NCBI GenBank assembly: GCA_910589105.1
Contig: CAJUST010000001.1
Span: 68,079-132,078 of the forward strand
From: an uncultured Lachnospiraceae bacterium
Lineage (GTDB): Bacteria; Bacillota; Clostridia; Lachnospirales; Lachnospiraceae
Length of the DNA stretch: 64,000 nt
Direction of reading: 5' to 3'
Positions 45,649 through 53,118 of the stretch are shown here, piece after piece. A program made the translations under genes and the position numbers. The first letter of the stretch is position 1. Every line of letters starts with the position of its first letter. The notes below the pieces were generated by a model. It ran no database searches, was not told the DNA's origin, and saw nothing but the letters and a program-made list of their open reading frames with translations.

Positions 45649-46629
45649 ATGAAGAAAGCGCTTGTAACAGGTGCGGACGGGTTTATCGGGAGCCATTTGA
45701 CGGAAAGCCTTTTAGAAAAAGGCTATCAGGTAAAAGCATTTGTTTATTATAATTCATTTAATAACTGGGGGTGGCTGGATACGCTGCCCAAAGAGAAGTT
45801 AAGCCAGATTGAAATTTTTTCAGGCGACGTCAGAGATCCGAATGGCGTGCGGGAAGCGATGAAAGGCGTAGATTTGGTATTTCATTTAGCAGCGCTTATC
45901 GCAATCCCATTTAGCTACCATTCTCCGGATTCTTATGTGGATACGAATATTAAGGGGACACTAAACGTTTTGCAGGCGGCAAGGGAGCTAAACACGGAGC
46001 GTCTGCTTGTCACGTCCACTTCAGAAGTGTATGGAACTGCGCAGTATGTTCCTATTGACGAAAAGCATCCGTATCAGGGGCAGTCGCCATATTCCGCGAC
46101 CAAAATTGGGGCAGACCGTCTGGCAGAGAGTTTTTACCGCAGTTTTAAGCTTCCGGTGACGATTGTGCGCCCATTTAACACATACGGGCCAAGACAGTCT
46201 GCAAGAGCGGTGATCCCAACGATTATTACCCAGCTTTTGGCGGGGAAAGATGAGATCAAACTGGGTTCTTTGGCCCCGACAAGAGATTTCAACTATGTCA
46301 AAGACACTGCGGCAGGCTTTCTTGCAATCGCTAAATCCCAAAAAACGATCGGCGAAGAAATCAATATAGCGACGCAACAGGAGATTTCCATTGGAGATTT
46401 GGCAAACGAAATTATTTCTCAAATCCGTCCGTCCGCTAAAATCATTTGCGATGAAGCAAGGCTGCGGCCTGAAAAAAGCGAAGTCAACCGTTTGCTTGGC
46501 TCAAATGAAAAAATTATGCGGCTCACGGACTGGAAACAGCAATACACGTTTGCCCAAGGGATTTCCGAAACCATTGAATGGCTCCGCCATCATATGGATG
46601 CTTATAAAACAGATATTTATAATGTATAG
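45649..46629 (+). CDS. legB: NDP-GlcNAc 4,6-dehydratase, LegB
   Basis: This 326-residue SDR has TGADGFIGSH near residues 7-16, TSTSEVYGT near 123 and catalytic YSATK near 148, matching LegB. It makes the 4-keto-6-deoxy intermediate without inverting C5. It follows ptmE, which probably provides the GDP-activated substrate. It is distinct from pseB at 18380. Confidence 0.9.
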   Translation: MKKALVTGADGFIGSHLTESLLEKGYQVKAFVYYNSFNNWGWLDTLPKEKLSQIEIFSGDVRDPNGVREAMKGVDLVFHLAALIAIPFSYHSPDSYVDTNIKGTLNVLQAARELNTERLLVTSTSEVYGTAQYVPIDEKHPYQGQSPYSATKIGADRLAESFYRSFKLPVTIVRPFNTYGPRQSARAVIPTIITQLLAGKDEIKLGSLAPTRDFNYVKDTAAGFLAIAKSQKTIGEEINIATQQEISIGDLANEIISQIRPSAKIICDEARLRPEKSEVNRLLGSNEKIMRLTDWKQQYTFAQGISETIEWLRHHMDAYKTDIYNV

Positions 46630-46641
46630 GGGAGAAATGTT

Positions 46642-47829
46642 ATGAGCCGTTATATACCATTGTCTATTCCGAATTTTGAAGGAAATGAAAAAAAATATGT
46701 TCTCGATGCAGTTGAACAAGGCTGGGTTTCTACGGGAGGGGCGTATATTACAAAACTTGAACGGATGCTGGCGGATTATCTGCATACGGAGGAGGCTGCC
46801 GCCTGTCAAAGCGGCACAAGCGGGATACATCTTGCGTTAATAGAATGTGGGGTTTTGCCGGGCGACATGGTTTTAGTTCCGACTCTAACATTTATTGCGG
46901 CTGTGAATCCGGTGCGTTACCAGTTTGCAGAGCCTGTGTTTTTGGACTGTGATAAGAGTCTGTGCGTCGACCCTGTCAAACTGCGTCAATTTTGCGAACA
47001 AGAGTGTACGTTAAAAGAAAACCGCCTTGTCCATAATCTGACCCAAAAAACCGTAAAAGCGCTGATCGTTGTGCATGTTTTTGGAAATTTTGCCGATATG
47101 GAAGCGATTATGGAAATAGCGGAAACGTACCATATTAAAGTGATTGAAGATGCGACGGAAAGTTTGGGAAGCCGGTACGAAAAGGGGCGTTTTGCCGGAA
47201 AGTATGCTGGCGCGATAGGGGATTTCGGTGTATTCTCCTTCAATGGAAATAAAATTATTACAACGGGCGGGGGCGGCGCAGTCACTGCAAAAAATGCGGA
47301 AACAGTCCGCCATATCCGCTATCTGTCCACACAGGCAAAAGATGATCCGCATTTTTATATACATGATGAAGTCGGTTATAACTACCGCATGACGAACTTA
47401 CAAGCGGCGCTTGGAGTGGCGCAAATGGAAAAATTAGAAGAATTTATTGAGCGGAAGCATAAAAATTATGAGCTGTACCGTGAATTGTTTTCTGATTTTG
47501 CATATGGGAAACTGCTTGGGTTCCGTGAAGACACGTATTCCAATCAGTGGTTTTATGCGTTAGAGTTAAATGGAAAACTAAAGTTTCCGCTTCGGAATCT
47601 GATTGAACGGCTGGAGACTTTCGGCGTGCAGACAAGAGCAGTCTGGGGGCTGATTCACAGGCAAAAGCCGTATCAGAATTGCCTTGCCTATGAAATGGAA
47701 CGGGCGCCTTATTATAGCGGCTGTATTTTAAATCTGCCTTGCAGTACGCAAATTACAGAAGAAGAAATCCGTTATGCGGCGCAGACCATACAAAGAGAAA
47801 TAGAATCATGGAGGATAACAGATGATTGA
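46642..47829 (+). CDS. legC: LegC-type aminotransferase
   Basis: This 395-residue DegT-fold enzyme has CQSGTSGIHLALIE near residue 52, IEDATESLGSRY near 168 and the PLP lysine in FNGNKIITTGGGG near 199. It aminates the LegB product at C4. Several sites (FNGNKIITTGGGGA) are typical of the LegC family. It is next to last in the island operon and overlaps the small gene after it by 8 bases. Confidence 0.9.
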   Translation: MSRYIPLSIPNFEGNEKKYVLDAVEQGWVSTGGAYITKLERMLADYLHTEEAAACQSGTSGIHLALIECGVLPGDMVLVPTLTFIAAVNPVRYQFAEPVFLDCDKSLCVDPVKLRQFCEQECTLKENRLVHNLTQKTVKALIVVHVFGNFADMEAIMEIAETYHIKVIEDATESLGSRYEKGRFAGKYAGAIGDFGVFSFNGNKIITTGGGGAVTAKNAETVRHIRYLSTQAKDDPHFYIHDEVGYNYRMTNLQAALGVAQMEKLEEFIERKHKNYELYRELFSDFAYGKLLGFREDTYSNQWFYALELNGKLKFPLRNLIERLETFGVQTRAVWGLIHRQKPYQNCLAYEMERAPYYSGCILNLPCSTQITEEEIRYAAQTIQREIESWRITDD

Positions 47830-48184
47830 AAATAGAGATGAGCAAAAAGAGGCATTGGAAGTTTTGCTTGGGTTTAATGAACGTTTGGTGAAAAACATGA
47901 AATTAGTTGCAAAGGAGTTAAAAGACGGAAGGTTAGACGATACCGAAGCGTTTTTAAATGACATTACGCAAGCGATGAATTGGGAGATTCAAGTTGTCAA
48001 TGGGACGTTGGATTTGCTGAATGAAGGAAAAGAGCGTCTGGATAAAGTAAGATTTAATGAGAAGATCCAAGCGTTAAGCGGCGCAATCGCATCCAAAGAC
48101 GACAAACAAATGGCGGAAACGTTTCTGGAGGCTGTTTCTGTGTTTGAGGAGCTTGGCGCTGCGGCGAAAGAGGTTGTTTCCTAA
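47822..48184 (+). CDS. Small helical protein of unknown function at the end of the island
   Basis: This 120-residue protein is predicted from its residue pattern to be nearly all alpha-helix, acidic and free of cysteine or membrane segments. It starts inside legC (8-base overlap), so it belongs to the same transcript. I do not recognise a family. Size and composition recall small flagellar chaperones such as FliT/FlgN, which would fit a flagellin-glycosylation locus, but no specific motif proves this. A strong terminator follows. Confidence 0.7.
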   Translation: MIENRDEQKEALEVLLGFNERLVKNMKLVAKELKDGRLDDTEAFLNDITQAMNWEIQVVNGTLDLLNEGKERLDKVRFNEKIQALSGAIASKDDKQMAETFLEAVSVFEELGAAAKEVVS

Positions 48185-48215
48185 GTAAATAATGATAGAA
48201 TCGGATAAGTATTAG

Positions 48216-48266
48216 AAATAGCGTATTTTATTTATATTTTGATAAATAAAATACGCTATTTTTTTC
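48216..48266 (+). terminator. Strong terminator ending the glycan island
   Basis: AAATAGCGTATTTTATTTA (48216-48234) pairs perfectly with its complement at 48243-48261, followed by a T run. The hairpin is symmetrical and may work in both directions. Confidence 0.9.
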
Positions 48267-48438
48267 TCGTGATTTAGAAAAGTTTAAAAATGTTTTCTGA
48301 AATTTATAGAATACAACTTACAGTTTTCTTAATTCTTTAAAAAAAACGAAATATTTTACTATATATGGAAGTATATATTAAGTTAAAAATAGTAAAATTA
48401 TGCTAAAAAAATATATTGAATACGAAAGGATAATCAGT

Positions 48439-48681
48439 ATGAAAGAACAAAAGATAGTGGCTGAAAGAATTAAGTATCTGTGTGAACAGGAAGGGATTTC
48501 TTATTACGAATTGTCTTATAAAGCTGCAGTGCCGATTACAACATTGATGCATATTATTAATTGTTCCACAAAAAATCCCGGAATATTTACAATTATCAAA
48601 GTGTGCAATGGATTAAATGTAACGATACAGGAGTTTTTCAATTCGAAAGAATTTATTGATATTGAGTATGAACCGGAATAA
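48439..48681 (+). CDS. Small XRE-family DNA-binding protein
   Basis: This 80-residue protein is a helix-turn-helix domain of the Cro/CI/XRE type, with the pattern ISYYELSYKAAVPITTLMHII covering helices 2-3. I chose ATG 48439, preceded by AAAGGA at 9 bases. The frame is open up to 48400. It stands alone between the island terminator and the riboflavin promoter. Its target is unknown. The preceding ~170 bases are AT-rich and may hold its promoter, but no clear consensus was found. Confidence 0.75.
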   Translation: MKEQKIVAERIKYLCEQEGISYYELSYKAAVPITTLMHIINCSTKNPGIFTIIKVCNGLNVTIQEFFNSKEFIDIEYEPE

Positions 48682-48723
48682 TGTGTTCGGGAAAGGGAAG
48701 TTTTTAAGTCGTTTTTATTGTAT

Positions 48724-48752
48724 TTGACAGATGTTTTGGCATATGCTATTCT
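48724..48752 (+). promoter_or_regulatory. Sigma-A-type promoter of the riboflavin operon
   Basis: TTGACA at 48724-48729, a 17-base spacer and TATTCT at 48747-48752. The transcript would begin just before the FMN riboswitch. Confidence 0.8.
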
Positions 48753-48773
48753 TGTCATAGAAAAACTGCATAA

Positions 48774-48929
48774 GAATCTTCAGGGCAGGGTGACTTTGCA
48801 AAGCAGGGGATTCCCTACCGGTGGTAAAGCCCACGAGCCGCAAGGCATGATTCGGTGACTCTTATCAAACGGCAAAAGCCGGATAAGCGGGATTCCGAAG
48901 CCGACAGTATAGTCTGGATGAAAGAAGGT
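48774..48929 (+). ncRNA. FMN riboswitch (RFN element)
   Basis: The conserved segments are in order: ATCTTCAGGGCAGGGTGA, CTACCGGTGGTAAAGCCC, CGAGCC, GATTCGGTGA, GATTCCGAAGCCGACAG, AGTCTGGATGAAAGAAGG. It folds as the six-helix FMN aptamer. Bound FMN should promote the terminator at 49023 and shut off the rib genes. Confidence 0.95.
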
Positions 48930-49022
48930 AAATGTCGTATCGTTTTTAGGCGCTTCCTGTATGCCATTTGGCTTTAAAAGACGGCATATATAAGACGAGG
49001 GACATGGTTTGCATTGTGGGAG

Positions 49023-49061
49023 AACCGGCTCTGAAATAGATTGTTTCAGCGCCGGTTTTTT
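49023..49061 (+). terminator. Riboswitch-controlled terminator hairpin
   Basis: AACCGGC and CTGAAA pair with TTTCAG and GCCGGTT around a 7-base loop, then six T. It lies ~95 bases after the aptamer. Confidence 0.8.
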
Positions 49062-49067
49062 GATGGC

Positions 49068-49112
49068 AGAGTTTTTGCGCAAGCCAGAGTTTTTGCGCAA
49101 GCCAGAGTTTTT
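49068..49112 (+). repeat. 18-bp tandem repeat in the rib leader
   Basis: AGAGTTTTTGCGCAAGCC occurs at 49068-49085 and 49086-49103, with a partial third unit to 49112. It lies between the terminator and ribD. TTGCGCAA is itself palindromic. Confidence 0.85.
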
Positions 49113-49163
49113 TTGACAGGGCAGTGTTTTTTGGGGATTGAAAAAGGGAAGGGAAGTGACAAG

Positions 49164-50264
49164 ATGGAAGATAGGGACTATATGCGGATTGCAATAAAAG
49201 AAGCAAAAAAGGGAGAAGGCTTTACGAATCCAAATCCGATGGTTGGGGCCGCGCTTGTGAAAGACGGGCGGGTAATTGGCAAGGATTTCCACCATAGATA
49301 CGGTGGATTCCATGCTGAGCGGAATGTAATTTTAAATTGCAGGGAGCCTGTGGAGGGAGCAAAACTTTATGTGACATTAGAGCCATGCTGTCATTATGGA
49401 AAAACGCCGCCCTGTACGGATATTATCATTGAAAGTGGCATTCGGGAGGTGTATATTGGCTCAATGGACCCAAATCCGCTTGTCGCGGGAAAAGGCGTAA
49501 AGCAGTTAAAAAAGCATGGCATAAAAGTTGTGACGGGCGTTTGCGAAGCGGAGTGCCTAGAACTTAACCGCGTGTTTTTTCATTATATAAAACATAAAAC
49601 GCCCTATGTTATCATGAAATATGCGATGACGGCTGATGGGAAAATTGCGACGCGGACGGGAAAGTCAAAGTGGATTACTTCAGAAGCTGCCAGAGGACGC
49701 GTTCAGGAAAGCCGCCATAAATATATGGGGATTATGGCAGGGGTTGGCACTGTGCTTTTGGACAATCCGAGATTAACGTGCAGATTGGAAGGGAAAAGAA
49801 GTCCGGCGCGGATTATTTGCGATACGCATCTGCGGACGCCGCTTACGGCAGAAGTGGTACAGACGGCGCGTGAGATTCCGACAATTCTTGCAACGGCAGA
49901 AACAGACAGTAAAAAGATGGAGCCTTATCAGGCAAAGGGGGTTCAGATGCTTGCCGTTCCCTTAGAAGGGGAAAGACTGGATTTAAAAATCTTAATGCAA
50001 AAATTGGGCGAACAGGGGATCGACAGTATATTGTTGGAAGGCGGGGCAATACTGAATTATAGCGCATTAAAAAGCGGGATTGTCCATGCGGTTGAGATGT
50101 ACATTGCGCCGAAACTGTTTGGCGGGACACAAGCGAAAACGCCCGTGGAAGGGCTTGGCGTAGAACTGCCGGATCAGGCGTTTCAACTGTGTGATCCAAA
50201 GATTTCCCAGATCGGGGAGGATATTTTAATTGAATGGAAGGTGGGTGTATGTTTACAGGAATAA
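49164..50264 (+). CDS. ribD: Bifunctional riboflavin deaminase/reductase, RibD
   Basis: This 366-residue protein has an N-terminal deaminase domain with GGFHAERN near residues 50-57 and EPCCHYGKTPPC near 75 (zinc ligands). A C-terminal DHFR-like reductase domain follows from ~145 (MKYAMTADGKIATRTG). It carries out steps two and three of riboflavin synthesis. The ATG at 49164 fits homologues; open frame reaches back to 49041 but covers the terminator and tandem repeats. Confidence 0.95.
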   Translation: MEDRDYMRIAIKEAKKGEGFTNPNPMVGAALVKDGRVIGKDFHHRYGGFHAERNVILNCREPVEGAKLYVTLEPCCHYGKTPPCTDIIIESGIREVYIGSMDPNPLVAGKGVKQLKKHGIKVVTGVCEAECLELNRVFFHYIKHKTPYVIMKYAMTADGKIATRTGKSKWITSEAARGRVQESRHKYMGIMAGVGTVLLDNPRLTCRLEGKRSPARIICDTHLRTPLTAEVVQTAREIPTILATAETDSKKMEPYQAKGVQMLAVPLEGERLDLKILMQKLGEQGIDSILLEGGAILNYSALKSGIVHAVEMYIAPKLFGGTQAKTPVEGLGVELPDQAFQLCDPKISQIGEDILIEWKVGVCLQE

Positions 50265-50887
50265 TAGAAGAAATCGGCACAGTGCGGAGGATTGGATCGG
50301 GCAGAATCCATATTCGGGCAAAAACGGTTTTAGAAGGCGTGAAAATTGGGGACAGTATTGCCGTTAATGGGGTTTGCCTGACGGTGACGGAATTGGGCGC
50401 GGATTTTTTTGCCGCAGACGTTATGCCGGAGACTTTTCAGAGAAGCTCTTTGGGAAAGCTTAAGACGGGAAGCGGCGTGAATTTAGAGCGGGCGATGGCG
50501 GCGGACGGACGGTTTGGCGGGCATATTGTTTCCGGACATATTGATGGGACGGGGAAAATCCAGTCTATTACAAAAGACGGGAATGCGGTCCGTTACCGGA
50601 TTGACACATCGAAAGAGCTTTTGCGTGGGATTGTGGAAAAAGGGTCGGTGGCTGTAGACGGCATTAGCTTAACAGTTGCCGCAGTGGCATCGGATTGGTT
50701 TGAACTTTCGGTGATTCCCCATACGCTTCATGAGACGGTTTTGGAGAAGAAACGGATAGGGGAAATTGTGAATCTGGAAAATGATATGATCGGAAAATAT
50801 GTAGAGCGGCTGTTGTCTTTGAATCAGGAAGAAGAAAAAAAGCCGTCTGCGTTGACAAAAGAATTTTTGCTTCGGGCAGGATTTTAG
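50249..50887 (+). CDS. ribE: Riboflavin synthase alpha chain, RibE
   Basis: This 212-residue protein begins MFTGIIEEIGTV and has two lumazine-binding repeats, the first with GGHIVSGHIDG near residue 96. It joins two dimethylribityllumazine molecules to riboflavin. It overlaps ribD by 16 bases. An upstream in-frame TTG at 50234 is not needed. Confidence 0.95.
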   Translation: MFTGIIEEIGTVRRIGSGRIHIRAKTVLEGVKIGDSIAVNGVCLTVTELGADFFAADVMPETFQRSSLGKLKTGSGVNLERAMAADGRFGGHIVSGHIDGTGKIQSITKDGNAVRYRIDTSKELLRGIVEKGSVAVDGISLTVAAVASDWFELSVIPHTLHETVLEKKRIGEIVNLENDMIGKYVERLLSLNQEEEKKPSALTKEFLLRAGF

Positions 50888-50898
50888 GAGGGAAAAAC

Positions 50899-52104
50899 AT
50901 GCAGGCATTTAGTTCGGTGAAAGAAGCGTTAGAAGATTTAAGGCAGGGAAAAATTATTCTTGTCACAGATGATGAGGATAGGGAAAATGAAGGGGATTTT
51001 ATTTGCGCGGCGGAATTTGCGACGACGGAAAATGTTAATTTTATGGCGGTGCATGGCAAAGGGCTGATTTGTATGCCGATGGGGAAGGCGCTTGTGGAAA
51101 AATTAATGCTTCCGCAAATGGTTTCGAATAACACGGATAACCATGAAACGGCGTTTACGGTTTCGATTGATGCGGTGGAAACGACGACAGGGATTTCAGC
51201 GAAAGAGCGTGGGATTACCGCCAGAAAGTGCGTCGATGAAAACGCCGTTCCTGAGGATTTCAGAAGGCCGGGGCACATGTTTCCGCTTTTAGCGAAAAAG
51301 AACGGCGTGCTGGAGCGTAACGGGCATACGGAAGCGACAGTCGATTTGATGCGGCTTGCGGGATTAAAGGAATGCGGCTTGTGCTGTGAAATTATGCGGG
51401 AAGACGGAACGATGATGCGGACAGAGGAATTGATGGGTCTTGCGAAAGAATTTCAAATTAAGATGATTACGATTCAGGCAATTCAGGAATACAGGAAAGT
51501 GCATGAAAAGCTGGTAGAGGAAGTTGCAATTACGAAAATGCCGACGCGTTATGGGGAGTTTTTGGCGCATGGGTATGTCAACCGCTTAAATGGAGAGCAT
51601 CATGTGGCATTGGTAAAAGGAGAGATTGGAGACGGAGAGCATTTGCTTTGCCGCGTCCATTCGGAGTGCTTGACGGGCGATGCGTTTGGCTCGATGAAGT
51701 GTGACTGTGGGCAGCAGCTTCAATCGGCGATGAAGCAAATTGAAAAAGAAGGCCGTGGGATTTTGCTTTATCTGCGGCAGGAGGGCCGCGGGATTGGGCT
51801 TATCAATAAACTTCGGGCGTATGAATTGCAGGATCGGGGAATGGATACGGTGGAAGCGAATTTGGCGCTGGGCTTTGAGGAGGATTTGCGGGAGTATTAT
51901 ATTGGGGCGCAGATTCTCAGGGATTTGGGCGTAAAAAGTTTGCGGCTTTTGACAAATAATCCGAAGAAGATTGACGGCCTTTCGGAGTTTGGGCTTAGCA
52001 TTGAACAAAGAGTGCCGATTCAGATGGAGCTGACGCCGTTTGATGCGTATTATATGAGGACGAAGAAGAAGAAGATGGGGCATATGTTGGAGGGGGAGTT
52101 TTAG
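50899..52104 (+). CDS. ribBA: Fused DHBP synthase/GTP cyclohydrolase II, RibBA
   Basis: Of 401 residues, 1-~200 make 3,4-dihydroxybutanone phosphate (TDDEDRENEGDF near 23-34). Residues ~205-401 are GTP cyclohydrolase II with the zinc cysteines CLTGDAFGSMKCDCG near 257-271 and RQEGRGIGL near 296. Together they make both riboflavin precursors. It follows ribE by 11 bases. A 383-base structured gap separates it from ribH. Confidence 0.95.
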   Translation: MQAFSSVKEALEDLRQGKIILVTDDEDRENEGDFICAAEFATTENVNFMAVHGKGLICMPMGKALVEKLMLPQMVSNNTDNHETAFTVSIDAVETTTGISAKERGITARKCVDENAVPEDFRRPGHMFPLLAKKNGVLERNGHTEATVDLMRLAGLKECGLCCEIMREDGTMMRTEELMGLAKEFQIKMITIQAIQEYRKVHEKLVEEVAITKMPTRYGEFLAHGYVNRLNGEHHVALVKGEIGDGEHLLCRVHSECLTGDAFGSMKCDCGQQLQSAMKQIEKEGRGILLYLRQEGRGIGLINKLRAYELQDRGMDTVEANLALGFEEDLREYYIGAQILRDLGVKSLRLLTNNPKKIDGLSEFGLSIEQRVPIQMELTPFDAYYMRTKKKKMGHMLEGEF

Positions 52105-52487
52105 CGGACGCTGCCCAGCAGATACAATTTTCCGCTGGGAGCGCTTTTGCTTGTTGACGCTCGCAGCGGCGCTAAGACGCCAAAATACGGCGTCTAAGAG
52201 CCGGCGGCGTCAAGAATCCCTGCGGCTAATTGTATCTGCTGTTCATCTGGCATTGGGGGACGGTAGGTTTGGTGGGCATTAATGGGTATTGGGTTAGGGA
52301 GGAATTTCATGTTGGAAAGCGGGGGCTTGTGTTTGAAGCGCAGTGTAGTGGGGGTTGAATAATGGAGAATTGGACTATGGCAGGTTTAGTTTTGGGAAAC
52401 TGGCTGGTTTTATCTGCTGTTTAACGGGGGATTGACGGACGGTAGGTTTAGGCAGCTGTAAAATAATAGTTAAGGAGATGGAATGAG
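52105..52487. other. Intergenic stretch with nested inverted repeats
   Basis: 52116-52129 (CAGCAGATACAATT) pairs perfectly with 52228-52241. Within it TTGACGC (52154) pairs with GCGTCAA (52207), CTAAGACGCC (52172) pairs nearly with GGCGTCTAAG (52189), and CCGCTG (52132) can pair with CAGCGG (52164). The rest, to 52487, is G-rich with the motif GACGGTAGGTTT seen twice. No convincing gene is present. It may be a mobile palindromic repeat or an RNA structure between ribBA and ribH. Confidence 0.65.
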
Positions 52488-52955
52488 ATGAATGTATTTG
52501 AGGGAAAGATTGTTGCGAAGGATATTAGAATTGGGATTGTGGTGGCTAGGTTTAATGAGTTTATTACGGATAAGCTTCTGGGGGGAGCGGTTGACGGGCT
52601 TAAGAGGCATGAAGTGTCTGAGGATTTGATTGATGTGGCTTGGGTTCCGGGAGCGTTTGAGATTCCGTTGGCGGCGAAGGCTATGGCGGAAAGTGGAAAG
52701 TATGATGCGGTGATTTGTCTTGGCGCGGTGATTCGGGGGGCGACTTCACATTATGATTATGTTTGTAGTGAGGTTTCGAAGGGAGTCGCTCAGGTGGCGC
52801 TTCAGTCGGGGCTTCCGGTGATGTTTGGCGTGTTGACGACGGATACGATTGAGCAGGCGATTGAGCGCGCAGGAAGCAAGGCTGGCAATAAGGGATTTGA
52901 CTGTGCGACGGGCGCGATTGAGATGATTAATTTGCTGCGGGGGATTCGCGGTTAG
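52488..52955 (+). CDS. ribH: Lumazine synthase, RibH
   Basis: This 155-residue protein has VARFNEFIT near residues 19-27, VPGAFEIPLAAK near 53 and GAVIRGATSHYDYV near 79. It makes dimethylribityllumazine, the RibE substrate. It completes the riboflavin set ribD-E-BA-H. AAGGAGAT precedes the ATG. A terminator follows at 52972. Confidence 0.95.
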   Translation: MNVFEGKIVAKDIRIGIVVARFNEFITDKLLGGAVDGLKRHEVSEDLIDVAWVPGAFEIPLAAKAMAESGKYDAVICLGAVIRGATSHYDYVCSEVSKGVAQVALQSGLPVMFGVLTTDTIEQAIERAGSKAGNKGFDCATGAIEMINLLRGIRG

Positions 52956-52971
52956 TGGGTGTTTGGAAATG

Positions 52972-53022
52972 AAATCAGGCATTCTTTTGCTTTTGGGCAG
53001 GAGGATGCCTGATTTATTTTTG
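52972..53022 (+). terminator. Terminator of the riboflavin operon
   Basis: AAATCAGGCAT (52972-52982) pairs with ATGCCTGATTT (53005-53015) around a 22-base loop, followed by ATTTTT. Confidence 0.75.
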
Positions 53023-53028
53023 GGTTTA

Positions 53029-53059
53029 TTGTAAACTTATTTTTGTGATTGGTTGACAA
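53029..53059 (+). promoter_or_regulatory. BirA-like operator
   Basis: TTGTAAACT and GGTTGACAA form an imperfect dyad with a 13-base spacer, similar to the biotin repressor box (TTGTWAACC...GGTTWACAA). The right half overlaps the -35 of the next promoter, so binding would block transcription. Confidence 0.5.
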
Positions 53060-53081
53060 TCTGGAAGGGGTATTATAGAAT
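53053..53081 (+). promoter_or_regulatory. Promoter of the biotin operon
   Basis: TTGACA at 53053, a 17-base spacer, then TAGAAT at 53076. Its -35 lies inside the BirA-like dyad. Confidence 0.6.
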
Positions 53082-53118
53082 TGGAAATGGATATTATGGA
53101 GGGGAGGGGTATGGGACG

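Noticed and set aside
49041..49163. N-terminal extension of RibD reading through the tandem repeats
   Set aside because: It would begin inside the riboswitch terminator and adds residues absent from RibD proteins; ATG 49164 fits better.
52281..52364. A short open frame (27 codons) before ribH
   Set aside because: No good ribosome binding site and low-complexity G-rich sequence; not distinguishable from chance.
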